NCBI RefSeq assembly: GCF_964204645.1
Contig: NC_134025.1
Coordinates: 62,001-126,000 of the forward strand
Direction: 5' to 3'
DNA: 64,000 nucleotides
Source: Tubulanus polymorphus
Lineage: Eukaryota; Nemertea; Palaeonemertea; Tubulaniformes; Tubulanidae
Shown here: positions 23,216 through 34,819 of the stretch, piece after piece
Layout: the number at the start of each line of letters is the position of its first letter
Numbering within the stretch: position 1 is the first letter of the stretch
Translations under genes and position numbers: made by a program
The notes under the pieces: generated by a model
Databases searched by the model: none
What the model was told of the DNA's origin: nothing
The model's input: only the letters and a program-made list of their open reading frames with translations

Positions 23216-26200
23216 TTATATCTCAGAAGCTGCTCGTCTGGTAACTGTTGCTTTATATTGATTCCTCCTTTTATAGTCCACAAAACAACGTTTTTTATAA
23301 GAATCTAATTTATAATAAGGTGGTCTTTTTTTAGGTCGAGCGAGAGGAACTTTTCCTTCGTAATAAATTCGTTCAAAATCGAGATCTTCGTCTGGTTGAA
23401 TAGTACGAGTATCGCCACTAGGTGACGCCACTACTACCGGATAATTATCCATCTCTTTACGATATTCGACCACATGAAGTTTCTCTCGTTCTGCCAATTG
23501 TTGAGCAGTTTCCTGAAATTATAGATATATACCTACTCAACTGAGATGAGGAAACCCTGGTAAGTGAGGAGATGGGCAAGTGAATCCTGGTAAGTGAGTG
23601 AGGAAGGTATTACTTGGTTCACTAATGAGGAGAGAGGCAAATGAACCCTGGTAAGTGAGTGAGGAAGGTATTACCTGGTTTGCTAATGAGGAGACCCTGG
23701 CGAGTGAGGAAGGTATTACCTGGTTTGCTAATGAGGAGACCCTGGCGAGTGAGGAAGGTATTACCTGGTTTGCTAATGCTTTAAAGAAAGCTTTCGTCAG
23801 ATTTTGAATATTCCTCGCTCCACGTTTCTCTATTTTCGCGTACATATCTTTAATTCCGATCAATTCGCAGATAGTCTTCAAAACCCGTTGACAAACCAGT
23901 CCATATCCTACAAATAGTATTCACCTATTGTCCAGAAACCCGAACGTACGATGAAATAAAACATTACACTGATTTCAAACGAACCTTTTTGCTTTTTTTC
24001 TATGAATATTCTCGTGCGACGTTCTTCTGTATACATGTTGTGACACACTACAAACACAGTTACATTCTATTATTGATTTGTTTAGGAGTTGAGTTAGGTT
24101 TAGGGGTTGATTGTGGTTTAGGGGTTGATTTTAGGCTTAGGGGTTGAGTTAAGGTTCATCAGGGGTCGAGTTAAGGTTCATCAGGGGTTGAGTTTAGGTA
24201 AATCAGGGGTTGAGTTGAGGTTTAGGGGTTGAAGTTAAGATTTAGGGGTTGAGTTTAGGTTAAGGGGTTGAGTTTAGGTTTAGGGTTTGTATGCTACCTA
24301 CCTGTATGATTATCATATAATTCTATATATTGAAGTCTTTGCGCTGCTTTATTTTTGGCTTGTTTTAAAGCTGATCGTCCGTTGACTGCTTTAGCTTTAG
24401 CGAATCCTGCGATTCCATTTTTATTTCCAGTGACGACAAACGCGCTGAATTTCATTTTACGCCCGAATAAAGCGGTCATATTAGACACAGTTTTATACTG
24501 AAATAAATACAACTCTCTCTCACTGTTCAGATTCTCGTTTCATGGAATTATTAGATTTCAAATCAGTTTGATTTAAAGGAGTGAATCTCCATATATTTCA
24601 TGTTTTAAAACATCAATGATGCTAAACACATTTCTCACCTCTAAAACCCTTGTATCGAATCCTTCAAATTTATCTGAAAATAAATCAAAACAACTTCATT
24701 AGAATAAATTAGAGAGCTACCTCCCCCCCTGTACAGGGAATACTTACGATCCATGATTGGGTCCGGGGGTCCTATACTCATCCCGGGCCACCGAGTCCCG
24801 GCGTAACCCCGGATTAAACCCGGTAATGATAATACTCTCGGTTTATGCATTGATTCTCGGATTTTAATCAATTGTTGCATTCGTTCAGGATTTGCTGGAA
24901 GTTCTTTCTGTTGAACAATTTCACGACCTTTTAAAACTGGGGCGTTTAAACCGGGCCAAACCATGTTCATTTCACCTACAAATACAAACATAATAAACCA
25001 GGTTTAAACCGGGCCAAACCATGTTCATTTCACCTACAAATACAAACATAATAAACCAGGTTTAAACCGGGCCAAACCATGTTCATTTCACCTACAAATA
25101 CAAACATAATAAACCAGGTTTAAACCGGGCCAAACCATGTTCATTTCACCTACAAATACAGACATAATAAACCAGGTTTAAACCGGGCCAAACCATGTTC
25201 ATTTCACCTACAAATACAAACATAATAAACCAGGTTTAAACCGGGCCAAACCATGTTCATTTCACCTACAAATACAAACATAATAAACCAGGTTTAAACC
25301 GGGCCAAACCATGTTCATTTCACCTACAAATACAAACATAATAAACCAGGTTTAAACCGGGCCAAACCATGTTCATTTCACCTACAAATACAAACATAAT
25401 AAACCAGGTTTAAACCGGGCCAAACCATGTTCATTTCACCTACAAATACAAACATAATAAACCAGGTTTAAACCGGGCCAAACCATGTTCATTTCACCTA
25501 CAAATACAGACATAATAAACAAGGTTTAAACCGGGCCAAACCATGTTCATTTCACCTACAAATACAAACATAATAAACCAGGTTTAAACCGGGCCAAACC
25601 ATGTTCATTTCACCTACAAATACAAACATAATAAACCAGGTTTAAACCGGGCCAAACCATGTTCATTTCACCTACAAATACAGACATAATAGACCAGGTT
25701 TAAACCGGGCCAAACCATGTTCATTTCACCTACAAATACAAACATAATAAACCAGGTTTAAACCGGGCCAAACCATGTTCATTTCACCTACAAATACAAA
25801 CATAATAAACCAGGTTTAAACCGGGCCAAACCATGTTCATTTCACCTACAAATACAAACATAATAAACCAGGTTTAAACCGGGCCAAACCATGTTCATTT
25901 CACCTACAAATACAGACATAATAAACCAGGTTTAAACCGGGCCAAACCATGTTCATTTCACCTACAAATACAAACATAATAAACCAGGTTTAAACCATGT
26001 TCATTTCACCTACAAATACAATGTTCATCCTAACATGGTCCAGTTCCACAATTGTGAGGGGTCAAACTGTGGAACTAGCGCCACCTATATGTACCTTCTC
26101 CAATAACTTGTCCCCGATTTAAATCTGTTCGTTTCCGTTTCCCAATACGTTTTCCGCGTCCTTTACGTTTCATCCCTTGTGGCGCCACCCCGTCCCATAA

Positions 26201-26677
26201 CTGACTCGCATCATCTACAATAATCAATCAATAAACAACAATCAAATATCGGATAACAGTCGCATCTATGTTACCATAGTAACGACATTACTTACATCTA
26301 TTGAAGAAACTGTTAAATCGTTCCGATTGTAAGTTCACAGCAGCACCAGTAGATGGAGCAACATGTCTGTATCTGTGAATCAATGTATTATCTGAAAAAA
26401 AATGCATATGTATTTGTTTAATAAATGACGCAAAAGAAAGATGCAGGCGCGGACCGGTGACTTCTGACTCGACTGACGACGCCGTGTTGTTAAATTGGAA
26501 CTTATCCCGATTTCAGGCCCCACTGCCCCTGGGCTCAGATTCTGGCTGGGGAGGAGATGGGGAGTGACAGGATCAGTACTAAGGAGGGCGGGGAAATTCT
26601 AATGGCTGTAAATACCCACAGAAATAAAAAAATAACTCACTGAATCGACAAAAAAATAATCTCATGGGCGCCGCCAT
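23216..26677 (-). CDS. MRPS5: Mitochondrial ribosomal protein S5 (uS5m)
   Basis: Small-subunit protein of the mitochondrial ribosome. Nine exons read on the minus strand: 26641-26677, 26296-26391, 26095-26214, 24748-24975, 24639-24673, 24302-24497, 23985-24047, 23765-23907, 23216-23512, joining to 404 codons (human 430). Family landmarks: [42 protein letters not shown], the S5 RNA-binding core [59 protein letters not shown], and C-terminal [10 protein letters not shown]. The start [12 protein letters not shown] is short and basic/hydrophobic, as expected of a mitochondrial targeting peptide. TTTATT at 23178-23183 gives an AATAAA signal 33 bp past the stop. Two tandem arrays copy its splice sites: the exon 4 acceptor (24960-26010) and the exon 8 donor (23600-23770). 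Divergent from HLCS. Confidence 0.94.
23600..23775 (-). repeat. 45-bp array copying the MRPS5 exon 8 splice donor
   Basis: TTACCTGGTTTGCTAATG occurs at 23671, 23716 and 23761, period 45 bp, with a degraded copy near 23611. On the minus strand each unit contains CATTAGCAAACCAG|GTAATA, the last 14 nt of exon 8 plus its GT donor. 45 is a multiple of three and the exon frame stays open through the copies. Confidence 0.85.
24080..24290. repeat. Degenerate TTTAGGGGTTGAG repeat in MRPS5 intron 6
   Basis: About ten imperfect copies of AGGTTTAGGGGTTGAGTT and variants. Low conservation between copies. Confidence 0.75.
24960..26012 (-). repeat. 58-bp array copying the MRPS5 exon 4 splice acceptor
   Basis: About 18 copies with exact 58-bp period (ATGTTCAT at 24963, 25021, 25079 and so on). 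On the minus strand each unit reads TTTGTATTTGTAG|GTGAAATG followed by AACATGGTTTGGCCCGG: the exon 4 acceptor plus its first roughly 32 coding nt. The genuine exon is the copy nearest 24975; the others lie in intron 3. The last unit (about 25985) lacks GGGCC. Copies are nearly identical apart from an A/G change in ACAAACATAAT. Confidence 0.95.
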
Positions 26678-27207
26678 TTTGATTATCCGGAGTGAACAAA
26701 TTCAATTAACGTTTATTGGTTCCGAAGTAATATAATACAATGAATAATAAACATTGCAGGAATATCAATAGAATATTGCAGAAAAAAACAATGATAATGA
26801 TTTATGATACGCTAGCTTCATTCAAGCTTAATTCAATCAATTTTATTGTTTGTTCAATCAAAGTTCAATTAATTTTATTTCGCTTCATTTATTACACGCT
26901 CGCAATATCTCGTTTAGATTTATAATAGACCGGTTTCAGGGGAAACTGGTCTCTTAAATAACTAGTACTGGTTCCACTGCCCGCGTTCTGTGTCATTGTC
27001 ATTAACCAGACTGCTCTCTTCAAACCGTCCTCGCTCCCCACTCCGTCCTCCCCTTCCTTTGAATCCCACAGCAGCAGCAGCACTCAGCAGCAGCAGCAGC
27101 ACTCAGCAGCAGCAGCAGCACTCAGCAGCAGCAGCAGCAGCACTCAGCAGCAGCAGCACTCAGCAGCAGCAGCAGCACTCAGCAGCAGCAGCAGCAGCAG
27201 CAGCACT

Positions 27208-27248
<41 letters not shown>

Positions 27249-27513
27249 CTCAGCAGCAGTAGCACTCAGCAGCAGCAGCAGCAGCAGCAGCACTCAGCAG
27301 CAGTAGCACTCAGCAGCCGGATGTCTAGTGCTATAAATAGTGTGTATAGAAATGATTAGTAAATGGATGCTATTTGAGGAGTTATTGATGTATCACTGCC
27401 ATATACAATAATGTGATGTAGCAGCCTCATCAGTACAGTACTGTCACTGGATAGTGTGAGGACGTCACTGCACGCACCTCTTGAATCCACGGCAACCGCC
27501 ACTTAAAACAACA
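26678..27513. promoter_or_regulatory. Divergent spacer between MRPS5 and HLCS
   Basis: The two start codons are 836 bp apart on opposite strands, so both promoters lie here. The middle is a CAG/CACT-rich repeat (27066-27316). GGGCGCCGCCATTTTG (26667-26682), overlapping the MRPS5 start codon, resembles the YY1 core (GCCATNTT), which often overlaps the first ATG of housekeeping and mitochondrial genes. Function is inferred. Confidence 0.4.
27066..27316. repeat. CAG trinucleotide / CACTCAG compound repeat
   Basis: Runs of (CAG)3-13 separated by CACT, in about 12 blocks. Could be read as Gln- or Ala/Ser-rich peptides, but it lies between two divergent starts and has no sign of being an exon. Confidence 0.92.
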
Positions 27514-30500
27514 ATGTTCACTGCTGCCTGTTTCATATTGTCATGGCAACACAGATCACTGGAAGCGCGTAAAAAGATGTGTTTTACAAAATTATTAAGA
27601 ACTCATTTGAGGAAAGGCAGTGTTATATTACAGACTCTACAACAACCACAGCAGGTTCGTTTCAAATCTCACATCTCAAATTACTTATTTCTGATATATT
27701 CAATTAATCTCGATATTGATTTTTAGGAAGCGACAAAAACTGGATCGAAATTTACTGAAATACCGCATGGATTTAAAACACGTAATTTAGAACAGTCTAT
27801 AACTGGTAATACAATCAGTGGTATTTTAACGGAGCCTCAGGTGAGTGGGCACCTCACGGGTCAGTGGGCACCTCTCGGGTCAGTGGGCACCTCACGGGTC
27901 AGTGGGCACCTCATGGGTCAGTGGGCACCTCTCGGGTCAGTGGGCACCTCACGGGTCAGTGGGCACCTCTCGGGTCAGTGGGCACCTCACGGGTCAGTGG
28001 GCACCTCACGGGTCAGTGGGCACCTCTCGGGTCAGTGGGCACCTCACGGGTCAGTGGGCACCTTACAGGTCAGCGGGTACATCACGGGTCAGTGGGCACC
28101 TCACGGGTCAGTGGGCACCTATCGGGTCAGTGGGCACCTTACAGGTCAGCGGGTACATCACGGGTCAGCGGGCACCTCATGGATCAGTGGGCGAGTGGGC
28201 ACCTATCAGGTCAATGGGCACCTCATGGATCAGTGGGCACGAATGAATTCGATGAATGTTATTTTGTAGTTGATTCTACCGTTGAGAGGTTGGACGTCGT
28301 ACCTTGCCAGTCAGAATAAAACTCCTGATTATATCAGAGATAAAACTCATAATGCTGTTATCTGTGTCCTGTTAGAAGCCGTAACTCCCGATGATTTAGA
28401 GACTTTCTGTTCACAATCTTTATCAATTCCTCTCAAAAAACGCATCAATGTAAGTGAAATTATTGAACTCTTGAATCTCAGGTGTCAGTTGCACAAAGTC
28501 ATGGCTTAGATTTGTCCAAGTTCTACAGTCGATCTAACAGCTTCAAGATAGACGACCACTTTTAGACTTAAATCACAGACTTATTCTTCACCGAGTCATG
28601 GCTTAGATTTTAAGACTTATGGTCAATCAACTGGACAACTGGCGCAGGAGCCAATTTGTTAGTTCATATTTAACTCCAAAACAAATGAATTGTTGAACCG
28701 TTGAACTAAGTTCAGATGTTGTATATGTTGTAGGTAGTTGATATAGCAGTTCCTCTAGCTTGGAGAGCTGGTAATCCATTCGGTATATTACTAGAATGTA
28801 CTCCAGATAAATACATCAGTTTAGCAGATGCTTTCATCCAACAATATCTCACAGTTTCTGAAAGTTTGCAAATTACTAAATTAATCTGTAAGTATATTTC
28901 AATTACATCATAGCAGGTATCAATCTGTAGCGAGGAACCAGTACCCCAGTTCAAACTGTGCGATTTGTTTAAAAGTGTGCTGAAAATGTCTGTTGTTTGT
29001 CATTCATTTTCAAAATGTCTCTAGTGAAGTTCTGAATACAAATGTGAAATGTGAACAAACACGAATTGTAAGAATAGTGATCAAGTAAGGAATGTGTCTG
29101 TCTGAGTTCTAAAGCTTCAGATCGATACCTGTTAGTTCTATTCCAGTTTATCAAGTGAATATGTTTTGAAATGTTTATGTTTTGCAGCAGTAAAAGTAGA
29201 AGGTAAACCAAGCGGTTTATTACGTACTAAAAGTGATACAGAATCAGTGAATGTATTTCACACTCCGGTCGGGTCACACGATGACCTCACACACTCCACT
29301 GACCTTCACAATTATACACACAATAGGTCAATAGTGATGAGAGAAAATAAATCTGATAATATCACTGGACTATCTGATAATATCACTGGACTATCTAATA
29401 ATATCACTGGACTATCTGATAATGTTACTGGACGACCTGATAAAGGACTACCTGATAAAGGACTACCTGATGTAATGAATAGAAATATGAAACCTCCGAA
29501 TGTTTTGATTTATTGCGGTAAAATTGATTCAAAGAGAATTTTTGAATCGATAAAATCAGTCGTAGATCGCTGTTTAAATATCGATTGTTACGCAATTTAT
29601 CATTTAAAATACGACGATATATCAAAATCACCATGGAAACAAAACGCTATTTTACTGATTGTTGCTACAGAAAAACTGGATTCAAACGCGAAAACTGAAT
29701 TTCAGGATTATTTACAAAATGGAGGAAATGTGGTTAGTTTGTGTAGTTCTATAGATGAGGAATTCATGACATTGAAATCTCGCTCAAATCAGATCGGAAT
29801 AATATCGATAAAATATGAGAATCGAGATGATCTCATACACGTAATCAGTGGTAAATACTCATATAACGTAAACAGTAATAATCAGTACAACATACTGGCT
29901 ACAGATGGCAGCACTGGTGACCCTGTAGTTATACATCTATCGACTCAATCGGGACAAATCATTTTAAGTCAGGTTTGTGCAAAAACGGTGAAAATATCCA
30001 ACGCTTTAAAATAACTTCCTCTGAAATGATGTGTATTTTGTGTGTATTTTATAGGTTCACTTTGAGAAGGATCCGATTGAGTTTGGAATAACTAGCGATT
30101 TGTACGTTTTACTGAAGAAATCAAATGAGAAGAAATTTGAGATATTGAAAGAGTTATTTATGAGTTTAGGAATAGACTGTAGTGAAACTCATCGTGATTT
30201 CGATGTGAAACCATTTTATCTGATGTCTGTAACTCAGGTAAGACTCCTCCCACCTGTCTGTAACTCAGGTAAGACTCCTCCCACCTGTCTGTTACACAGG
30301 TAAGACTCCTCCCACCTGTCTCTAACTCAGGTAAGACTCCTCCCACCTGTCTGTTACACAGGTAAGACTCCTCCCACCTGTCTGTAACTGAGGTAAGACT
30401 CCTCCCACCTGTCTGTTACACAGGTAAGACTCCTCCCACCTGTCTGTTACACAGGTAAGACTCCTCCCACCTGTCTGTTACTCAGGTAAGACTCCTGTCA

Positions 30501-33426
30501 ATCGCTCCTCCCACCTCAGAACTGTGTCTTAAACTGAGAAACTCTGGGTCCTGTACTGTGGAGCTGGGTCCTGTACTGTGGAACTGAGTCCTGTACTGTG
30601 GAGCTGGGTCCTGTTCTGTGGAGCTGGGTCCTGTACTGTGGATCTGGGTCCTGTACTGTGGAGCTGGGTCCTGTTCTGTGGATCTGTACTGTAGTTATCT
30701 TGTATTTCAGGCTGTATGTGAAAGGTTTTTGGCTTCAATAAAACCCAGATTGAAATCTGGTAATAAACTTTCATCCAGAAAGGCGACGTTAGAATTTGTA
30801 GATAGTGAACCTCAGACAGATATTGATTCATCAGTGATTCCTATTATTAACAAACAACAGAACTCGGATCATATTGAGTTTAATATGAGTTTATACAGAC
30901 AGAATATTTCAACTCAATTCACTGGTAATATTGTATTATATTCACAACTAACTCGTTCTACTATGGATTTGTTTGATGGGTGAGTTGTTGCTGTTGTTGT
31001 TGTTTAATTCCGATACTGGTGGATCCCGACTCCACACACTGTAGATATCTGTGTATACCGTCTAATTGTAGATTCATGTTCCATGTTCCTGATAATGTTG
31101 GAGTGGTCGCTATAGCTGCAAGACAAATCGATGGAAAAGGTAAAATTATACCTCCACCCCAGCCTGCAACCCCCTCCCCCTCTCAGCCTGCAACCTCCTC
31201 CCCCCCCCCCAGCCTGCACCCTCTCCACCTCAGCCTGCAACCCCCTCCCCTCTCAGCCTGCACCCCCTCCACCTCAGCCTGCAACCCCTCCCTCCTCAGC
31301 CTGCAGTTCCCTTCCCCTCAGTCTGTACCCTGAGTAAGAGTAATATTGTTTTTCTAGGTCGAGGTGGTAATAAATGGATTGGACCCGATGGTTGCGCAAT
31401 GTTCTCTTTTCACGTCAGACATGATTGTTTTTCTACTACGTCTTATTTACAACATATTGCATCATTAGCGGTCGTTCACGCTGTCAAACATACACCCGGA
31501 TATCAGGTACGTACACCCGGATATCGGGTACGTACACCCGGATATCGGGTACGTACACCCGGATATCGGGTACGTACACCCGGATATCGGGTACGTACAC
31601 CCGGATATCGGGTACGTACACCCGGATATCGGGTACGTACACCCGGATATCGGGTACGTACACCCGGATATCGGGTACGTACACCCGGATATCGGGTACG
31701 TACACCCGGATATCGGGTACGTACACCCGGATATCGGGTACGTACACCCGGATATCGGGTACGTACACCCGGATATCGGGTACGTACACCCGGATATCGG
31801 GTACGTACACCCGGATATCGGGTACGTACACCCGGATATCGGGTACGTACACCCGGATATCGGGTACGTACACCCGGATATCGGGTACGTACACCCGGAT
31901 ATCGGGTACGTACACCCGGATATCGGGTACGTACACCCGGATATCGGTTACGTACACCCGGATATCGGGTACGTACACCCGGATATCGGGTACGTACACC
32001 CGGATATCGGGTACGTACACCCGGATATCGGGTACGTACACCCGGATATCGGGTACGTACACCCGGATATCGGGTACGTACACCCGGATATCGGGTACGT
32101 ACACCCGGATATCGGGTACGTACACCCGGATATCGGGTACGTACACCCGGATATCGGGTACGTACACCCGGATATCGGGTACGTACACCCGGATATCGGG
32201 TACGTACACCCGGATATCGGGTACGTACACCCGGATATCGGGTACGTACACCCGGATATCGGGTACGTACACCCGGATATCGGGTACGTACACCCGGATA
32301 TCGGGTACGTACACCCGGATATCGGGTACGTACACCCGGATATCGGGTACGTACACCCGGATATCGGGTACGTACACCCGGATATCGGGTACGTACACCC
32401 GGATATCGGGTACGTACACCCGGATATCGGGTACGTACACCCGGATATCGGGTACGTACACCCGGATATCGGGTACGTACACCCGGATATCGGGTAGATT
32501 TTTAGCTCATTCGGGACTGAAGTCTTGATTAGGCTTTTGCTTTCATATTTCACCTATTGTCCAACTATCTGTGGATGGAATCCAGTTTGGGAAGTTTCAA
32601 TGTCTTGATATTTGTTTGATACATGTCATGTATTTACCCTAGTCACATCTGCATCTCAAAAACTAGCCCAATCAGAATCAAGATGGCTGATTGGTGGCCA
32701 TTGCAAAAATCAGCAATTCTGGTTACAGATTTTCATAATTATTTTCAGGATATTAATTTGCGATTGAAATGGCCGAATGATATTTATTACGGAGACCATA
32801 TGAAACTAGGAGGAGTTCTTGTGAATTGTACATCTATAAATAACGTCGTACACGCTATCATCGGTAAGATCTATATATACAGGGACTCGTCTGCTGCTGA
32901 TCAATAATATTGATTATATTGTTATTATTTGTAGGTTGTGGATTCAATGTATCAAACAGGAATCCATTGATTTGTTTAAACGATGTGATAGAACAGTTTA
33001 ATACTGAACATAATACAACATTAAAACCATTCACTATTGAACAGTTTATCGCGAAATCTATCACTGAATTCGAGTTATTGAAAACTGGTTTTCAATTGCA
33101 TGGATCTGATTGGTTCCTGAAGCAGTATTATAACGTTTGGCTCCACGGGTAAATATCAAATTTCATTCGATATATCAGTTTTAATAAGAACAAACTTCAT
33201 TCGATATATCAGTTTTAATAAGAACTGTTTGAAATAAATGTGTTCTCATTATTTCAGTGATCTGCAAGTTACTATAGATATGAATAATGAATTTGTATCG
33301 GGACGCGTGATTGGTTTAGATAAATACGGTTACCTATCGGTTGCTATTGACGATGGTGATATTGTTAGCGTTCAACCAGATGGAAATACGTTTGATATGA
33401 TGAAAAATCTCATTTGTCCAAAGTGA
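27514..33426 (+). CDS. HLCS: Holocarboxylase synthetase (biotin-protein ligase)
   Basis: Attaches biotin to carboxylases through biotinyl-AMP, in cytosol and mitochondria. Twelve exons: 27514-27654, 27727-27840, 28270-28449, 28734-28887, 29188-29972, 30055-30237, 30711-30979, 31072-31139, 31358-31506, 32749-32863, 32935-33148, 33258-33426, joining to 846 codons. Catalytic motifs are intact: [14 protein letters not shown] (biotinyl-AMP loop) spanning exons 8-9, [20 protein letters not shown] with the active-site lysine, [12 protein letters not shown], and C-terminal [19 protein letters not shown]. The N-terminal half has the eukaryotic extension ([40 protein letters not shown]). The hydrophobic start [14 protein letters not shown] is plausible but the least certain part. 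Exon 5 encodes short repeats (SDNITGL, DKGLP). Three exon donors (2, 6, 9) are embedded in tandem arrays. AATAAA at 33850. Confidence 0.94.
27841..28245 (+). repeat. 19-bp array at the HLCS exon 2 donor
   Basis: About 21 copies of GTCAGTGGGCACCTCACGG and variants. It starts exactly at the exon 2 donor: exon end CCTCAG|GTGAGTGGGCACC resembles the repeat CCTCACGG|GTCAGTGGGCACC. Copies therefore keep a weaker donor-like GG|GTCAGT. Confidence 0.85.
30226..30500 (+). repeat. 31-bp array copying the HLCS exon 6 splice donor
   Basis: About nine copies of CTGTAACTCAG|GTAAGACTC followed by CTCCCACCTGT. The first copy is the genuine end of exon 6 (donor at 30238). Each copy retains AG|GTAAGA, an excellent donor. 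The period of 31 bp shifts the frame. Confidence 0.92.
30540..30690. repeat. 20-bp minisatellite (CTGTACTGTGGAGCTGGGTC) in HLCS intron 6
   Basis: About seven copies; same 20-bp unit family as 12200-12372 and 37220-37400 (CTGTGGAACTGGGTCCTGTA in another phase). Confidence 0.88.
31486..32497 (+). repeat. 21-bp array copying the HLCS exon 9 splice donor
   Basis: About 47 almost perfect copies of ACACCCGGATATCGG|GTACGT. The unit is exactly the last 15 nt of exon 9 plus the first 6 nt of the intron (genuine copy: ACACCCGGATATCAG|GTACGT, donor at 31507). Only one copy differs visibly (TCGGTTAC near 31945). The exon frame is open to 32505, encoding (VRTPGYR)n. Confidence 0.96.
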
Positions 33427-33544
33427 GATTCATCAGTGTGATATATCAATGATGATATATCGATCTAGTGTTTGTGATATTGATAAACTGATTTTGCTGC
33501 TATCATTAAATGATAATTATATAATATTTATTGATAGAAATGTT

Positions 33545-33785
33545 ATGCCTTCAACCAGCAGGGGGAGGGAGGGTAAGGGGCTGCTCCCCGTGGGGCAGGG
33601 AGGGTAAGGGGCTGCTCCCCGTGGGGCAGGGAGGGGAAGGGGCTGCTCCCCGTGGGGCAGGGAGGGTAAGGGGCTGCTCCCCGTGGGGCAGGGAGGGGAA
33701 GGGGCTGCTCCCCGTGGGGCAGGGAGGGGAAGGGGCTGCTCCCCGTGGGGAAGGGAGGGGAAGGGGCTGCTCCCCGTGGGGGACA
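33545..33785. repeat. 31-bp GC-rich minisatellite in HLCS 3' UTR
   Basis: About seven copies of GGGGCTGCTCCCCGTGGGGC followed by AGGGAGGGTAA. CCCCGTGGGG is palindromic, so each unit could form a small hairpin. It lies between the HLCS stop (33426) and the AATAAA at 33850, thus probably in the transcript. Confidence 0.9.
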
Positions 33786-33889
33786 GTATGCAACATTAAT
33801 GGGTTTTTATTGATTCTTTGATATAATTTTATATGTAATTCACGATTGCAATAAATTAATCAATACTTCACAATGTATTAGTGTTTACT

Positions 33890-34370
33890 ATTATCTGATT
33901 GCTGAATAGAGGACGTACAGGGGTGTCCCGGGTTCGAATCCAATAATTACTGGCACTGATCCGGAGTGGTCCCGATACTGGATAGAGGATGTACAGGGGT
34001 GTCCCGGGTTCGAATCCAGTAATTACTGGCACTGATCCGGAGTGGTCCCGATACTGGATAGAGGATGTACAGGGGTGTCCCGGGTTCGAATCCAATAATT
34101 ACTGAATCTGATCCGGAGTGGTCCCGATGCTGAATAGAGGATGTACAGGGGTGTCCCGGGTTCGAATCCAATAATTACTGGCACTGATCCGGAGTGGTCC
34201 CGATGCTGAATAGAGGATGTACAGGGGTGTCCCGGGTTCGAATCCAATAATTACTGGCACTGATCCAGAGTGGTCCTGATACTGGATAGAGGATGTACAG
34301 GGGTGTCCCGGGTTCCAACCCAGTAATTACTGATATTGATTCAGAGTGGTCCTGGTGCTGAATATAGGAA
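33890..34370. repeat. 76-bp tandem array with B-box-like motif (composite element, copy 2)
   Basis: About six copies, reverse complement of the array at 1-850: GAATAGAGGATGTACAGGGG, TGTCCCGGGTTCGAATCC, TACTGGCACTGATCCGGAG. Joined by a 22-bp linker to the foldback at 34400. Confidence 0.92.
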
Positions 34371-34399
34371 ACGGGGTGATTTTGTATTTGAAATATGAC

Positions 34400-34626
34400 C
34401 GCCATCTATTGGAATTTGGCTGAACTAACTACATAGCTCTTACTGTCTTACTGACTGCTCTTTAATGCGTTGAAATCACACTCGCCATCTAGCGGATATG
34501 TATGTTACTACAATCTAATAACGGTTATCTTCACCAGATGGCGAATGTGATTTCAACGGATTAGAGAGCAGCCAGTAAGACAGTAAGAGCAATATAGTTA
34601 GTTCAGCCAAATTCCAATAGATGGCG
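34400..34626. mobile_element. Foldback (MITE-like) element, copy 2
   Basis: 227 bp, same arms and loop as 112-338 and likewise beside the 76-bp array. Flanking CCTAGCATC...ATGATT (34628 on) matches the flank of copy 1 in reverse (AATCA...GATGCTAGG, 92-110), so the mobile unit extends past the inverted repeats. It ends about 190 bp before the SIAE start codon. Confidence 0.85.
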
Positions 34627-34819
34627 ACCCTAGCATCCATGATTAACATTACTTTGTTTTCTCTTAAGACTCGAGTTTTTCCTAGAACTATATTCAATCC
34701 TTATCAGTATTTATTTACCTACTGACAGTGCACGTGACCCCCTAAACTATTAACGACACGACGACACTATGTATATCTGTATCTCTCACTGACTGTAACT
34801 CGCTGATCGCGTTTAGAAA

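Noticed and set aside
24960..26012. CRISPR array (regular 58-bp spacing)
   Set aside because: Units are contiguous without unique spacers, and the genome is eukaryotic.
26990..27262. Poly-Gln or poly-Ala protein from the CAG tract
   Set aside because: Lies between two divergent start codons and no splice pattern joins it to a gene.
31399..32553. Four overlapping 200-370-residue ORFs on both strands
   Set aside because: They are produced by the 21-bp array being open in several frames. Only the first 108 bases of the plus frame are real HLCS coding.
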